Shown: piece after piece, positions 29,400 through 41,900 of the stretch
How the letters are laid out: the number at the start of each line of letters is the position of its first letter
How positions within the stretch are numbered: position 1 is the first letter of the stretch
Assembly (NCBI GenBank): GCA_963281155.1
Contig: CAUJLY010000006.1
Span: 6,696,001-6,760,000 of the forward strand
Reading direction: 5' to 3'
DNA from: Rhabditophanes sp. KR3021
Taxonomy: Eukaryota > Nematoda > Chromadorea > Rhabditida > Alloionematidae
Length of the DNA: 64,000 nucleotides
The notes under the pieces: model-generated
Seen by the model: the letters and a program-made list of their open reading frames with translations, nothing else
What the model was told of the DNA's origin: nothing
The model's database searches: none
Program-made: the position numbers and the translations under genes

Positions 29400-31235
29400 A
29401 TGAATAAAATATTGAAAACCTCTTTCGCATTTTATTGCATTCACTTATTCATTCAAAGCTGCAATTCAATTTCACGTCCTTCTAATAATTTCGAATCACA
29501 GTTATATGAAGATTTGTTGTATGATTATAATAAAATTCCAAGACCAGTAAAAAACAGCACGGATGTTTTGCTAGTTCATGTTGGAGCTTCATTGATTCGA
29601 ATCATTGACATTGACGAAAAAAATCAAGTGTTAACTACAAATTTATGGCTAGAAATGGTAAAAATACATTTTATTTAACATTAAAATTTTTATACAATTT
29701 TTTAGAATTGGATAGACAATAAATTGCAATGGGATCCTAAAAAGTATGGCGGCATAAAAACAATTCATATCCCTAGTGATCTCATATGGACTTGTGACAT
29801 CTTGCTGTACAATAAGAACGTTTGACGATTAAATTGAATAAAAATAATTACTTCCTTTTTAGTGCTGCTGGAGATCCTGACATCACAATCTTTACAGATG
29901 CTTTGGTTGCTTATGACGGGCGTGTTTTTTGGCACCCTCCAGCTATATATAAATCATTTTGCCCGATTGACGTTACTTGGTTTCCTTATGATTCACAGAA
30001 GTAAATTTTAAATAATATTTTACTTTATTAAATATTCTAGATGTAATATGAAATTTGGAGCGTGGTCATATACAGGTTTTTATGTCGATCTTCGCCAATT
30101 GCCGAGAGAAGAAGTAGTCTCAAAGCAAGATAACGACGGTGGTGATGTTGAATTTTTAGAAAGAGGAATGGACTTGAGTTTTTTTTACAAATCGGCAGAA
30201 TGGGATTTGTTATCTCTTACCTCGGAAAGACATTCAGTTTTGTATGCAAGTTGCTGTGGTCCTGAAAAATATGTTGACATAACTTATAATTTTGAGTTAA
30301 GACGGAAAACTTTGTTTTTTACTTGCAATTTAATTGTTCCTTGCTTCTTAATTTCAATGCTGACAACTTTCGTATTCTATCTACCTGATCACAAAATTAC
30401 CTTTTCAATTTCTATTTTGGTTACGTAAGTACTTTTAATAATAAGCAGTAATATTTATTTTTCTTCAGATTAACTGTATTCTTCTTGGTTTTGATTGATA
30501 TAATGCCGCCAACATCGCTAGTTGTCCCAATGTTTGGAAGATATTTAATTACGACTATGATTTTAGTAGCTATGTCAACAGTTGTCTCTGTAATTACTGT
30601 TAATTTCAGGCTGCGAAGTGGTAGTGACAATCAGATGGCTCCATGGATTAAAACTTTGTTTTTACATTTTTTACCCAAAATACTTTGTATGACAAGGCCA
30701 AAGATGAAAGAAAATGTGTGTAAAGTCAAGGAGAAAAAAAAGAAAAATGGAAGTGTAGATCCTACAAGTATTTTGATAGGATCCAAATTGATGCATCATT
30801 ATCCATTTGACATGCCTGAGTTGTCTTTTGCCAGACCAGAAATTCCCGTCATGTCAATGTATGGGGAAACTAACAAAACAACATCTCCCGATGTTAAAGA
30901 AAGTCCCCGAATTCAAAGTGAACAACATTCTCAAGCGAAGCAGGTAGAAAAATATATTTTTATGAACTTGTTGGAAGCAAATTTGTTTTATTGCAAAGCA
31001 TTTTCAGAACAATGAAAATGAATCCCAAATAAGCAATGATTGGACATTTGTGGCTATGGTTTTAGATAGGTTATTTTTAATTATATTTGCCATTCTGAAT
31101 GTTTCAACCTTTTCAATTATCCTTAAAGCTCCTTCCTTATATGATACAAAAGAACCTTTAAATATTACAATCCCTGATAAACCTCTGGGACAAGCAAATA
31201 TATATAGTATGAGCAGTCATAGATTACTTGGATAG
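29400..31235 (+). CDS. Nicotinic acetylcholine receptor subunit, alpha type, with a damaged splice donor
   Basis: Signal peptide [17 protein letters not shown]. The ligand-binding domain has [10 protein letters not shown], the 13-residue Cys-loop [20 protein letters not shown], and the vicinal pair SCCGPEKY that marks alpha subunits. M1-M3 follow ([46 protein letters not shown]), then a long cytoplasmic loop and M4 ([17 protein letters not shown]) ending at HRLLG. Seven exons are needed. Five introns are clean, but the one after LLY has no usable GT donor: family alignment requires the exon to end at 29812 (TACAA), where the sequence is TAAGAACG rather than GTAAGAACG. Loop A reads WTCD in place of the usual WxPD. 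The pore-lining M2 has His at -1' and Val at 9' in place of Glu and Leu. It is either a divergent, possibly modulatory subunit or a decaying gene. Confidence 0.9.
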
Positions 31236-31657
31236 TAATACTTCAATGTTAACTCGCATTCATGTTATTATTTTTATATGTCAATATATTTTATTAAACT
31301 ATTAAGTGGAACATATATGAAACATCTGATGTAAATGATAAAAAATATATTAATAAAAAATATTATTGATAAGTTAGTTGCTATTGGTAAATGATATAAT
31401 ATAAATTTAGTCTAAATTGATATCTCTGGATATATCAGCTTCCAAAGTATGCACGTAAATTCTGATCAACAAAAAAATCCGTGGGATCACAGACAAGATA
31501 GCATTATTTCTAAATAGCTCAAAACATTCAAAAAATATTTAGTCATATACATACGCTAGAGTGTTGTTCATTATCATAGACGACATCTTCTTAAACGAAA
31601 AGATATTATTTGTAGGGGTAAAGCCGTTTTGTTTAGTTCATTGTTTTATTTTTAAAG
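31236..31657. other. Short spacer
   Basis: No gene seen. TTTTATTTTTAAAG abuts the next start codon and could be a splice or trans-splice acceptor. Confidence 0.4.
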
Positions 31658-32419
31658 ATGGACGATACTGACTCTACGAATATTTTTGAAAAGGTTAGTA
31701 AAAGGTAAATTTTAATGATAATTTTGCAATCAAATAAAGGTCAAAAGACATGCCATTAACTCAAAATGGACATCATCTTACTACCAACCACACGACACTT
31801 TCGCTGAAATCGTTTCAAGCAGGTTTGTGTATTCATTGTAAAAAGCAATTATTTCTTATTTAAATTTAGTTTTGACATTGTTAATCAAAATGGGAGAGCT
31901 GCCAAATCTTGTACTTACGACAAAATATATCACCCAATTATGGGAGACTTAAGAGCTGGTAAAGAATATTGCTCTTTGGCACCTGTCAATGGCATGGAAA
32001 GAACTTTCAGACATACATCTCTTGATCCAGATATGAGAAGTTATGCATCTTATAAGCCAAAAACAGAAAACTGGATTCTTGAAAAAGACAAAAGATGTGC
32101 CACTCGTTATCACGTCCCCCGTCATTTGTATTCTGAAAGTATCCCATCAAACATTGCAATCTCTAATTTGTCATCTCCAATCAAATACAGGCCAAGATTA
32201 ACATATGTTCCAGCTGATTCAACTAGATTTGACAATTACGACACATATTGGAAAGCTCGAATCCATGGAATTGAATACATCAAGCCATTCCTTGCCAATG
32301 CTCCATATACAACTGAAGAAGATCGTCGATATGAACGGTTGTATTGGGCCCCAAATCTTCTTGAAAGAAAACATAATTCATGCAGACATGGCCGTCAACG
32401 TCTCTTGACTGCTTATTAA
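31658..32419 (+). CDS. Unrecognised 222-aa protein, Tyr/Arg-rich
   Basis: Three exons (31658-31693, 31740-31822, 31870-32419) join in frame to give 222 aa, starting MDDTDSTNIFEK and ending RQRLLTAY. There is no signal peptide or membrane span. The protein is basic and rich in Tyr, Arg, Pro and Trp with short spaced motifs (SSYYQPHDTF, SYASYKPKTENW, YDTYWKARIHG, RRYERLYWAPN). This style resembles small filament- or microtubule-associated proteins such as insect flightin/myofilin or ciliary inner proteins, but I could not match a family and do not assign a function. The first donor is GTTAGT. A longer alternative exon 1 to GTAAAT would put exon 2 in the wrong frame for exon 3. Confidence 0.8.
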
Positions 32420-33212
32420 ATAAGTATGAGTGTTTTTCTATATAGCACAGTTTTAAAAAATAACATCCGACATAAGATCTTTTGTGATAATTAAAAAGAA
32501 TTTCAAGTGCAATTTTTGATTAAATATCATATTTTGGTATCTTCAACAAAACTTCCTTGTTTATGAACATCAAAAGTGACTTTTATCTAGCATTAAATTT
32601 TAGTTCCCTTACATTGGCTACTCGGCAGCATTCTTAATAACAAAAATTAATTTAAAACAAATAACAAGTTCATTAATTTTTGTTTGAAGGATAATTGCAA
32701 TGACGACATCTTTATATTATACTTTCTGATTAAATGTATTATGTATTACTTGAGATATAAAATAAACTTTAACAAATGTTTTAAATAAAGGAAATGAGTT
32801 TAGCGAAAGGAAAGTAAGATACATTTATTGTATCATCTGTATCTTATTTGTTTTTATGGTCCCTTTGCTCATGTCATTCATACACTTTCAGGATACAATT
32901 TAGTAACAATGATGCCATAATATTTGTATGTTTTACCAATTTTGTTTCGGCGAATGATAATCATATTTAAAATCATCATTCTTATAAAGTTTAATTTCTG
33001 TTATTATTGGTTAAAAGATTAGAAACACTAGAAATTATTACAAATATAAGAAACATGTTAATTTTGGTTTCAAATGTCTTTACTGTGTTTTTTTGTCAAA
33101 ATGAGATACATTGCTGATTATATATATAATGAAGATGAAGAAATGAAAAGAACAGGTGTATTTATATATGGTTCCTTGTTGATACAAACTTGTAATTATT
33201 TGGAGTCTTTTG
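32420..33212. other. Spacer between convergent genes
   Basis: AT-rich 3' regions of the 31.7-kb gene (+) and the 33.2-kb peptide gene (-). No further gene seen. Confidence 0.45.
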
Positions 33213-33530
33213 TCATCTGTAAATTTTGCGAATATTAGCTATATGAGAAAGAATCTTCAACATTCTTTGTTTATCTAATTCTCCACCGGCAAAAGCTAAA
33301 GAATAAGGCAATTAGCAATTATGAAGAATTCAAAACAATATTTATTGCTAAACATCTATTGTCTAACACCTACCTTTTAGATTTTGACGTTTGTCTAAAG
33401 ATCCAAAATTTGAATATTTGTCATCACTTGTGACATAATAATCATCGTCACCATTCCATAAAGGTCCTGCACTTACAACTTCAAACAGTACGAACAAAAA
33501 TATAAAAATAAGAATTTTGCTAGTAGACAT
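33213..33530 (-). CDS. Small secreted peptide-hormone-like precursor
   Basis: Two exons (33374-33530, 33213-33295) give 79 aa. MSTSKILIFIFLFVLFEVVSA is a clear signal peptide. A Gly/Asp/Tyr-rich acidic spacer follows, then a dibasic site (LDKR). The remaining 31 residues start QNLKAFAGGELDK and end IANIRKIYR. The piece after KR would be basic and amphipathic, with an N-terminal Gln able to form pyroglutamate and no cysteines. This is the architecture of a neuropeptide or peptide-hormone precursor with one peptide at its C-terminus. No amidation Gly is present at the end. I recognise no known family. ATG 33530 is the only Met start before the hydrophobic run. Confidence 0.65.
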
Positions 33531-34613
33531 TCCGCAATTTATAATAATTAATGGAAACAAAGTTTCTATTTAAGTAGCTGTAGTGGCGCGGCTTGTATCT
33601 AACAACAAATATAGGTCCTGAAAGTATAATCCTTATACAGGGAAAATTTGGTTGAACGATGAGATTGTAATAAATTTGAATATTTTATAAGTTTATACTA
33701 TAATAATTATAGAATAAGATAAGCGCATTTTCATCTAATAATAATGTATTCGAGCGTCATTACTAAATATTTTATCTAGGGTAGTAACCGAAAATGTGAT
33801 ATTAAGTACATTATTCATAAATATACCAAATAAACCATTTGCCATCGACAAGAGGAAGATGATTTGAAATGAATATTCACGTAAATTTATAACTATTTAA
33901 CATATTAAGCATGCATACCAAAGCTACACCCTCTTTAAATACTTGAGCATATCATTAACCACTTGTATATCTTCTTCTTCCTTTTCTTACTTGTATGGCT
34001 TTGAAAAAATGAAAGGTGGTTACAAATATATCACATCAAAATAATTATATTAAAGAACATGACGCAAGTAGATTTGAAAAATAAGAACGAATTCTCATAA
34101 CCTATTATCTTCAATTTGCATTCTTAATTTGGCTCAATTGACTTTTAGCAAGAGTAGTGAATAAAAGCCTTATTATACAAAAACAACAAATAATTTATTA
34201 TAATACAAATTTATTATTATAAAAATATTTGTCCCAAAATTTAATTTCTCCTCAACTAAAAAATAGGTGTACTGTTTGTGAGATGGAGAAATAAAACAAC
34301 CACTGCTTACACATATTTGTTAAATCAGACCAAACAAATATATAGTGTAGCTAAAATGATTAAAATCTTTTTATTTACTTTTTTATATACTCTTATATAC
34401 TAACGGAGAGTACCAACTTCGGATTGAAAACTTTTGACAAAGTAATTAAACATCAGAAACAGGGGAAATGGATATATTTATACTTGTCACAACAATATAA
34501 TGATGGGAAAGATGTCAAAAAGGGCTGTATTCAATATAAATTTTATTTTTTAAGTACATTTTGAAATGTTTTTGTCTTGCGGTAATTTGGAGAGAACGCC
34601 CTTACAATTGTTT
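33531..34613. other. Spacer with promoter side of the peptide gene
   Basis: AT-rich, with no exon supported. It holds the 5' side of the peptide gene and the 3' side of the collagen gene. Confidence 0.45.
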
Positions 34614-35647
34614 TTAAGAAACAATTTGCAGCTGTCTCCTTACACATTTACAATAACCTGGGTCGAATCCTGGATGCCCTGGGGAGCCATTTGTGCCATC
34701 GCGAGCTTCATCTCCTTTTTCTCCCTTGATGCCTGGGTATCCTTGAAATCCTGGTTCACCTCTGAAAAATAAAACAGTCTGGAAAAGAAAAATGATATTT
34801 ACCTTCTTCCGATCACTCCCATGCTTCCGGCGTCTCCCTTTAAACCAGGCAACCCTCTTAAACCTGGGATGCCTGGATTTCCTTCTTCTCCTTTGAATCC
34901 TAAGATTGCGTCACTACCTCTAAGTCCCGGTTCTCCATTAATTCCCGGAATTCCACCTAATATTAAATTAAAAGTATCTACTCAAGAAATAAAATTACCG
35001 TTTCCAGGAATGCCATCGAGTCCTGTTTCTCCTTTGGGGCCTTTAAATCCCGGACTACCGAGAATTCCAGCAATTCCAGGATAACCCATAGCGCCTTTTC
35101 TGCCGATCGGACCGCTTAAGCCCCGTGGCCCCATAGGACAAACAATGCACCCATCATAATGGATTAAATACTCCATCGGAATTTTCCCACTTATGCCTCG
35201 TACACCAGGCAAGCCATCCAAGCCATCATAACCAGGTTCCCCATCTGCTCCTGGATAACCTCTTTCTCCGTGGGGGCAATTATTATTTAAACGGCACTGA
35301 CAATGATAGGTTCTTCTTTTTTGTCTTAAACTTGCGTAGTCTTGCCTAATTGAACGAATATGAGTCAAATCAATTCTAGCTTCCTTTTCAATCTGTAAAA
35401 ATTGCTCCATCTTTACATTTACTAGTCCCTCAATGTTTTTCACTTGGAAATGCAAATTGGGTAGGCAACTGCAAAAAAATAAATAAGAACAATTTTGAAA
35501 TGAATTTTATTTAGCGGTTTCATCATCTCCCACATGATATCATTATTATTAATCTTTAAAACTTTACCCCAAATAAATGACAAGTAGACAGGAAGCAATG
35601 AATACATAGAAAGTATAAAAATATGTGCCCAAGTAACGTTCCTTCAT
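34614..35647 (-). CDS. Nematode-type cuticle collagen
   Basis: Four exons. Exon 1 ([16 protein letters not shown] then [11 protein letters not shown]) is a signal-anchor span, as in the N-terminal domain of nematode cuticle collagens, followed by a coiled non-collagenous segment and a furin-like basic cluster (RQKRR). Gly-X-Y blocks follow: [16 protein letters not shown], then an interruption carrying the Cys pair CIVCPMG, then further blocks over two small exons, ending [12 protein letters not shown]. The pattern of short Gly-X-Y domains separated by Cys-containing interruptions is typical. The product would be about 290 aa, cleaved after the basic cluster and cross-linked into cuticle. The two 3' introns are about 41 bp. 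It is an unusual position for cuticle collagens to have only one copy in view. Confidence 0.93.
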
Positions 35648-36167
35648 TGAAATAAATGTAAACAACAATTGTCACAAAAATGATTATTTGATGAATGTTT
35701 TGAAGGCAAAATTTGGGTAATATTTGTCTAATGATGTGTGGAAGTTATTATCTCAGGGATTATTTAATGTTTTTTGGATTATAGATATCCAGTACCATTT
35801 GACTCATTTTAAAGGATACAAAGTATTTTGATCTTTTCAAATTTAACAATGTACATGGGTATTTATTAGTTGTGGTATATCTTGTTCAAACGAAACATGA
35901 ATATTTTATAACCTTGATGAAGTGTAACTATTTTAGTTCCTTTTTTATGTGAATATGTGCTCTAAGAGATTTTATCATAAGAATATATCATATGTTTATG
36001 AATAATGTATAAATTTTTAAGAATTGCTCTGTGGAAATTCAAAAGATGTTTATAAATCTTTACATCATAGCTCATCCAAATATGTTTTATATATAGAAAT
36101 GACAAATACAGTTATATTAAGATATTATTAGAAAATACGTATGTATAAGAATTGTTGAGTAATTCTA
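35648..36167. other. Short spacer
   Basis: No gene seen. It holds the promoter side of the collagen gene and the 3' side of the glutaminase gene. Confidence 0.45.
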
Positions 36168-38908
36168 CTATTCTTCTTCTTCCTCCTCAGTTTCGCCATT
36201 AAATATTCCCATTTGAAACTTAGCACGTGAACGAGAAAATGAAATGGGGGATATCGACTCAGGTTCCGAGTCTGAACTTCTATCTGTCGAAAAGGAACCT
36301 GTTAAATTACCTTTGTTTTCGATTGCATTTTTTAAGATACTTATGCAAGTTTCATGTTCAAACATGATAGCATCATCTAGTGGTGTCCTATTCCATCTAT
36401 CCTTTCCTTCATAGTCAACTTTCGCAACTCTTATCAAAAAGCGAACTAATTCAGAACGACCTTCAGCCGCTGCAAGATGAAGAGCACTTCTTTTATCGTA
36501 ATCAAGAGTATTCAAATCAACTCCTTGCATATAAAATCTAAATGATAAATGAAACGTTATATGCTATGTGCTTTTGTGGTATGATAAAATAAATCAGACG
36601 ACTATTTCGCCTTGTAATAAGAGACAAATAAACATGCCTTCTAATTGTATTCAAATCCCCGATTTTGGCCGCGAACAATAATGTCACCACCTGATCCCTT
36701 TCTAAATCTCCTAAACCTTTTTCTAGGATCAAATTTAGTAGATTCAGCATGGGCTAAGCTGTCATAATTATGGAAATTAAACCTGTTAATTAATTCTTTA
36801 CAAAAGGCAACACCACGGCAACTGTTTCCTAATTTATCGAGGGGTGGACTATACATAGCGATTGACATGACGTTTGGTACTACCACGATCATTACCCCTG
36901 ATACTCCTGATTTAGCTGGTAATCCGACTTGAAAACTAAACTGTCCACTGTAGTCATACATACCACACGAGTACATTAAAGACAAGACATCTCGGCAGGG
37001 TCTATTTTCTATACACTTTTTCGTAGTAATGGGACAAACACCACCGTTTGCGAGCGTAGCAGCCATTACGCTCAAACTTTCACACGTTGCTTCTAAAGAG
37101 CATAATTGGAAATAAAAATCAAGTGCTTCAGTCAAGCAAGTTGTTTCTTTTGGAAAACATCCCATTTCCTTCATATAGTAAGCAATTGCAAAATTTCTAT
37201 CTGCGGTTGATCTTTCAGACAAGAATGTCGCATTGTTAAAACCAATATATTCTCCACCAGCGATCTCGCGATACCTTGTTAACATCTTAAAGACCAGCAT
37301 TAATATAAATAAATGGTTATACAATGGCCATGTTTCCAAGTGAAATAATCAGTGATTTAAACCTGGATAACTTTTCATTTGGGGTCAAATTACCCAATAT
37401 TTATATAGATTCAACTTTTATGGGCTTAAATATACCAAAATAATTCGTAAATAACTACATCGAAAACCTAGAAGTCAATTTTAAATACAATTTATAATCT
37501 TTTAAATATTGCGTCTTTGTTTTCACAAGTTTAAAGCGTGTAAAATTTAAAGACAAAATTATTGTTTTTGTTTAACTCATCCTAATTAATTGCTCTCAGT
37601 AGTTCATAAATAAGTTTATTCATGTAGTCTCAATAAGTCAAATAAGACAAGCAAAAAAGCATTAAGTCTATTTCGTCATATTCAAAGTTGTTCTTTTAAA
37701 ATTACGACAATTCTATAGCCAATGTAGAGGAAGTATCTTTTAGGGCAAGATAATTGCTCTAATTTTGATAAAACTTCTGATTAAAACTGAGTTTTTCATT
37801 TTAGTTAATTATCAAGCCAACAATAACGTAAAATATAAAAAAACTCAATACAAATTTTAAAAATATTTTGTATCTCATTTAATAAGGATTGGACTTAAAA
37901 TGTTAAGTTATCTAAAATTGAGTCTTTTAAATAATATTTAAAATTGTATAACTAATATTTAAAATTGGATAGAATGTGGTCAAAATAAGAAAACTTATTA
38001 CGGTTTACGGTCATTTCACTCTGGTAATAATCGAACTTACGTAATCATAACGATCAGCCATAGTTTGTGTATTCTTTATAAGGGATGTAACAATGATTGC
38101 CCCCGCATTGACACATGGATTGTGAGGTAAATTTTTAGAGTCTAAACAAATGTCGTTGAACAGACGGCCAGATGGCTCTTGCCCGACGTATTGATGAACC
38201 AAATCAGCACCTAAATCGGATGAAGCGATAGCATAATTGAAGGCTTTCGATACTGATTGGATGCAAAAAGGCGTTTTTGAATTTCCTAAAGACATTCTTT
38301 GTCCATCAACAGTGCAAATGGATATACCCCAGGCATTAGGATCGGCTTTAGCCATTTGTGGGATGTAATCAGCCACTTTACCTTCATGGATGTCTTTGCA
38401 GGAGTCAAAGATTTCTTTTATTCTACTACAAAATTGGGTCCATGAAGGAATGATTAAATTATTTTGTAGAGTTTGACTGATTATTTCAATGCTTCCTCCG
38501 ATAGACAGTCGAAAATCTGCTTCAGAAAGTTTCCAAGTCTTTGGATCTTTCATCTCCATGCATTTTTCTTCTTTCTCAAACTCAATCTTCCAAATCATAT
38601 CCATCATTGGCAGCAATCTAGGGTCATCTTCCCTTAACCCGTAACTTTTTAAAACTGAAATCAACTTTCCAATCGATGCTTCATTCTTATTTGGTAACTT
38701 AAACAATTCATAAATCAAATCCTCTTCAGATTTATCTTCTCTTGAAAATGCATCAGACAAACGGATAGCTGTTTCGTTAAGCATAGTGTTTAAGTTGTTA
38801 GCAGAACTTTTGATGTCTAAAATCTTGGACAAATGGTTTACTAAATTTAAAAATAATTAAAAGGCTGAAGATATAATTACCTGTTGCAGAAGATAGAACT
38901 GATTTCAT
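36168..38908 (-). CDS. GLS: Kidney-type glutaminase with ankyrin tail (frame break)
   Basis: It hydrolyses glutamine to glutamate and ammonia, in mitochondria in animals. Exon 1 gives MKSVLSSAT. The N-terminal EF-hand-like region and the Ser-dependent catalytic domain follow: [37 protein letters not shown] (Ser and Lys of the SxxK catalytic pair kept), [12 protein letters not shown], then after an intron of about 0.7 kb [37 protein letters not shown] and NFHNYDSL. The C-terminal ankyrin repeats ([22 protein letters not shown]) end in a Ser-rich and poly-Glu tail. After FDPRK the reading frame must shift to recover [15 protein letters not shown] 19-bp segment GT...AG (36698-36716) or a single extra G explains it. 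The next intron (36538-36637) uses a GC donor. About 640 aa against 669 in the human KGA form. Confidence 0.95.
36538..36637 (-). other. GC-AG intron in the glutaminase gene
   Basis: The donor is AGAAG followed by GCATGT and the acceptor CATTTAG. Joining gives [12 protein letters not shown], which aligns with the conserved ankyrin-linker segment of animal glutaminases. The nearby GT (GTTTATT) would leave the wrong phase. Confidence 0.7.
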
Positions 38909-41900
38909 GTCAATATTAATAATTGTGGAATAACTTATATGGCTTAGTGAATGAATAGAGGCTGTAATAATTTACAAAAATGTATAATTGGGTGAATATT
39001 AATTAACTTTTTAACACATCGAATAACCATCAAAATTGTTCTTTAGAGACATACTCCAAATCAGCAAACATGCTTTCAAGGTAACATAAACGAAAAATAA
39101 AGACCTAATGTAGGGAATTTGGTGGGTTGAAACAGGTTTAATTGTAGCTTAGTTTGAACCTGTGTGCAGTTAGAAAATGATCACAGACTCGAGAAATGCT
39201 TAATGGCTCAAAAAATATAACTGAATTTGCTTTGTCACGCGTGACTCAAACTCAGATACATCATACTATTACATGAAAAAACATTTCCTTGGTTTCTGAA
39301 TCTTTTATACCGAAAAATTGTACGCCGATTTCTATTAAGTTGATTGTCATATCACGTGGAAACAACAGAAAGGTATCTCCTCTTAAGCACTTGACATTTT
39401 AATACCGTTTAATTACAGAAATGAAGGAAATAAAATTCAATACAAGTTTAATTAATATGTTCTTTACATTGACATCAACCTAATGTAGAGTTGATAAAAA
39501 ATACATAAAGAATAATACCTTTGTATAAATATTTTGTAAATGATCGAAAGTTGATCTTTGCAGGTATTTAAAAATGTCATTAAAATGAATTCATGAATTT
39601 AATGGGTTTGAATCCATCATTAAACTTATTTGTCTTCATTACGGGAGAGTCGTTCTGATTTTTAATTACTTTTGAACTAATTGAAATCAACTCGTACTAA
39701 CAAAAAGGTATTGACAACATCTTTTTGTAGCTGACGTTTTATCAAATATATTAAAGTATTAATAAACATTTTTGAGTACATTTTGTAATACACTGCAATT
39801 TATACTTAAAATGATTCATGCATATTTTTTTTAAAATTTCCCAAAGGAACTTTTAGGCAGATACATTAGCTTCCCAATAAAAAATAATTTAATTTTTTTC
39901 AGTGAGACTTCATGAAGATATATCCATTTGAAAGTTACGGCTAGCTTTTGACAAATATTTTTGCTCAGAATCGAATTTTAGAAAAATAGACTCACTGAAA
40001 AATGTTCAAATTTATCGCACATGATTTTAAGGGTGTGGGCTATGAAATAAGTATCTAAGCTGTTAGTTGTAATTTAAACATCGTAGTACGTTTAGAGAAT
40101 CTTGAAGACAGACGTGTTTTTGTATTAAAGGAAAATCACGATAAATGCGATTTATTCAAACAAAAAACATTCAATTCTTCCTCCATGCCAAATTTATTCG
40201 TTTTAACGTAAGAACTCTAAAACTGATATCGACAGAAACCCTTAATGTATAGGATAAAGAAGTTCGACAAATCAAAATAAAGCGTTTGCTTATTTTCTCC
40301 ATTTTTAACAGCATTAATAATACAAAACACAAATTTTAATATAAATGATATCAGCGAACAATTGACATCTTCTTTTCCTGGATTAAAAAATTGGTGTTAG
40401 TTGATTATAACTTCTACAAATCTTACGAAAAAGACTTTTTCAGTAGATTTACCAATCTTAAAGAAAGATCTCGAACAATTAAAAAAATTGAGCCTTGTAT
40501 TTCAAATGAGAATATTTATTCGTGCTATAAATGCAAAAACTCTTTTACAGAATGTTACATCAATTATTCTCACAATAAAATATTGTACTGCCTTAATTAT
40601 AAAATGAAAAAGGATCTGAAGTTGCATTACGATCAGAATAACGTATTTATCAAATATAAAATAACCTTTATGAAAACTTGAACTTGTAATATCCATTTAA
40701 TGTATTTTAAATTAAATAAATGTTTTCTTATTAAATATCTGCATGTAGTTAAATTATTGCAATGCTTTTATTGTGTAGTATTTATACCTTTCTATACTTG
40801 TTATTCGTTGGCATTGTATAAAACATATTTTAAAATGTAATACTTCCAATTTACATATTTAAAATCAAAAAGTACATGTTAGAATCTACGCTCTTTTAAA
40901 TGCTTTTAATTTCATATACTATATCTTTATATGTATATTTACTTTCTTAATTTGATTTGGAGTCTACTATAAAGCTGTGACAACCGAAACTATCACCAAC
41001 GTTGATAGACGCTGATGGTAGCAATGTTAATACTGACTATGGGAGATTTACAATGGGTTTAACACTCATTTAGAGTTAGAGTTTCCCTGTTCAAGCGAAT
41101 TATACTTTCCGCAATCTTAAATTATTATTATAAAAGTTTGGTTCCAAGCAATCTTGAATTTTTTGATATTTTAGTCAATTAGACGTAAGTAATAATGAGT
41201 TCGATGGTCTTTTCAACATATATCGTGAGTAGTATTGGTGAAAATTGGATGTCAAACAATGGCTTATAAACCAACATACGACTTTATCATGGTTATATAC
41301 CTTTTTTGTATTACCATCTTCTGAATGAATGCTTGAAGTTAATGTTATTTTTATTAATTGAATTCAGTGCTAAATCCCATAACTTTTAATTCCTCTTATT
41401 TTCTCCAACTCAACTAAGCCTCATTGTTGCGACTATAAATTAATTAATTCTTACTACTCAAAATTATATTTAGTGTATTGGGAATGTATTACACAAATGA
41501 TAAACCACTTATATGTATCCTTTTGTTTTTTAAGGTAAAATAGTTTACAAGGCTGATGTAAAATCTTTAAGTGAATTCTTTGGGTAATTAATGTACAAAA
41601 TACACGTTTTATACTTCAATTTTCCTAATTAAAGTGTTATTAAAATTGGTCCACTTTAAACAGAATGTTGTTGATCTGCTTTACAGATTATTTACAACCA
41701 TTTGAAACAATTCAATACATTTAAAAAACGTATTTTAAAATAATTCGAACTTGCATAGAAAAGAACAGCGTAGTTAATGTGTTCAAAGATGGATGTTGGC
41801 TTAGATTGTGTTTATGTTTGGCTAATAGTTACCCAACTTTAACAAATAAATAAACACATCAAGATAAAAGTCCGAAGATACGTCTTTTGATTTAGCAATA

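Noticed and set aside
40391..40696. Overlapping ORFs on both strands
   Set aside because: They overlap each other, no signal or domain, and Lys/Asn/Tyr-rich low complexity.
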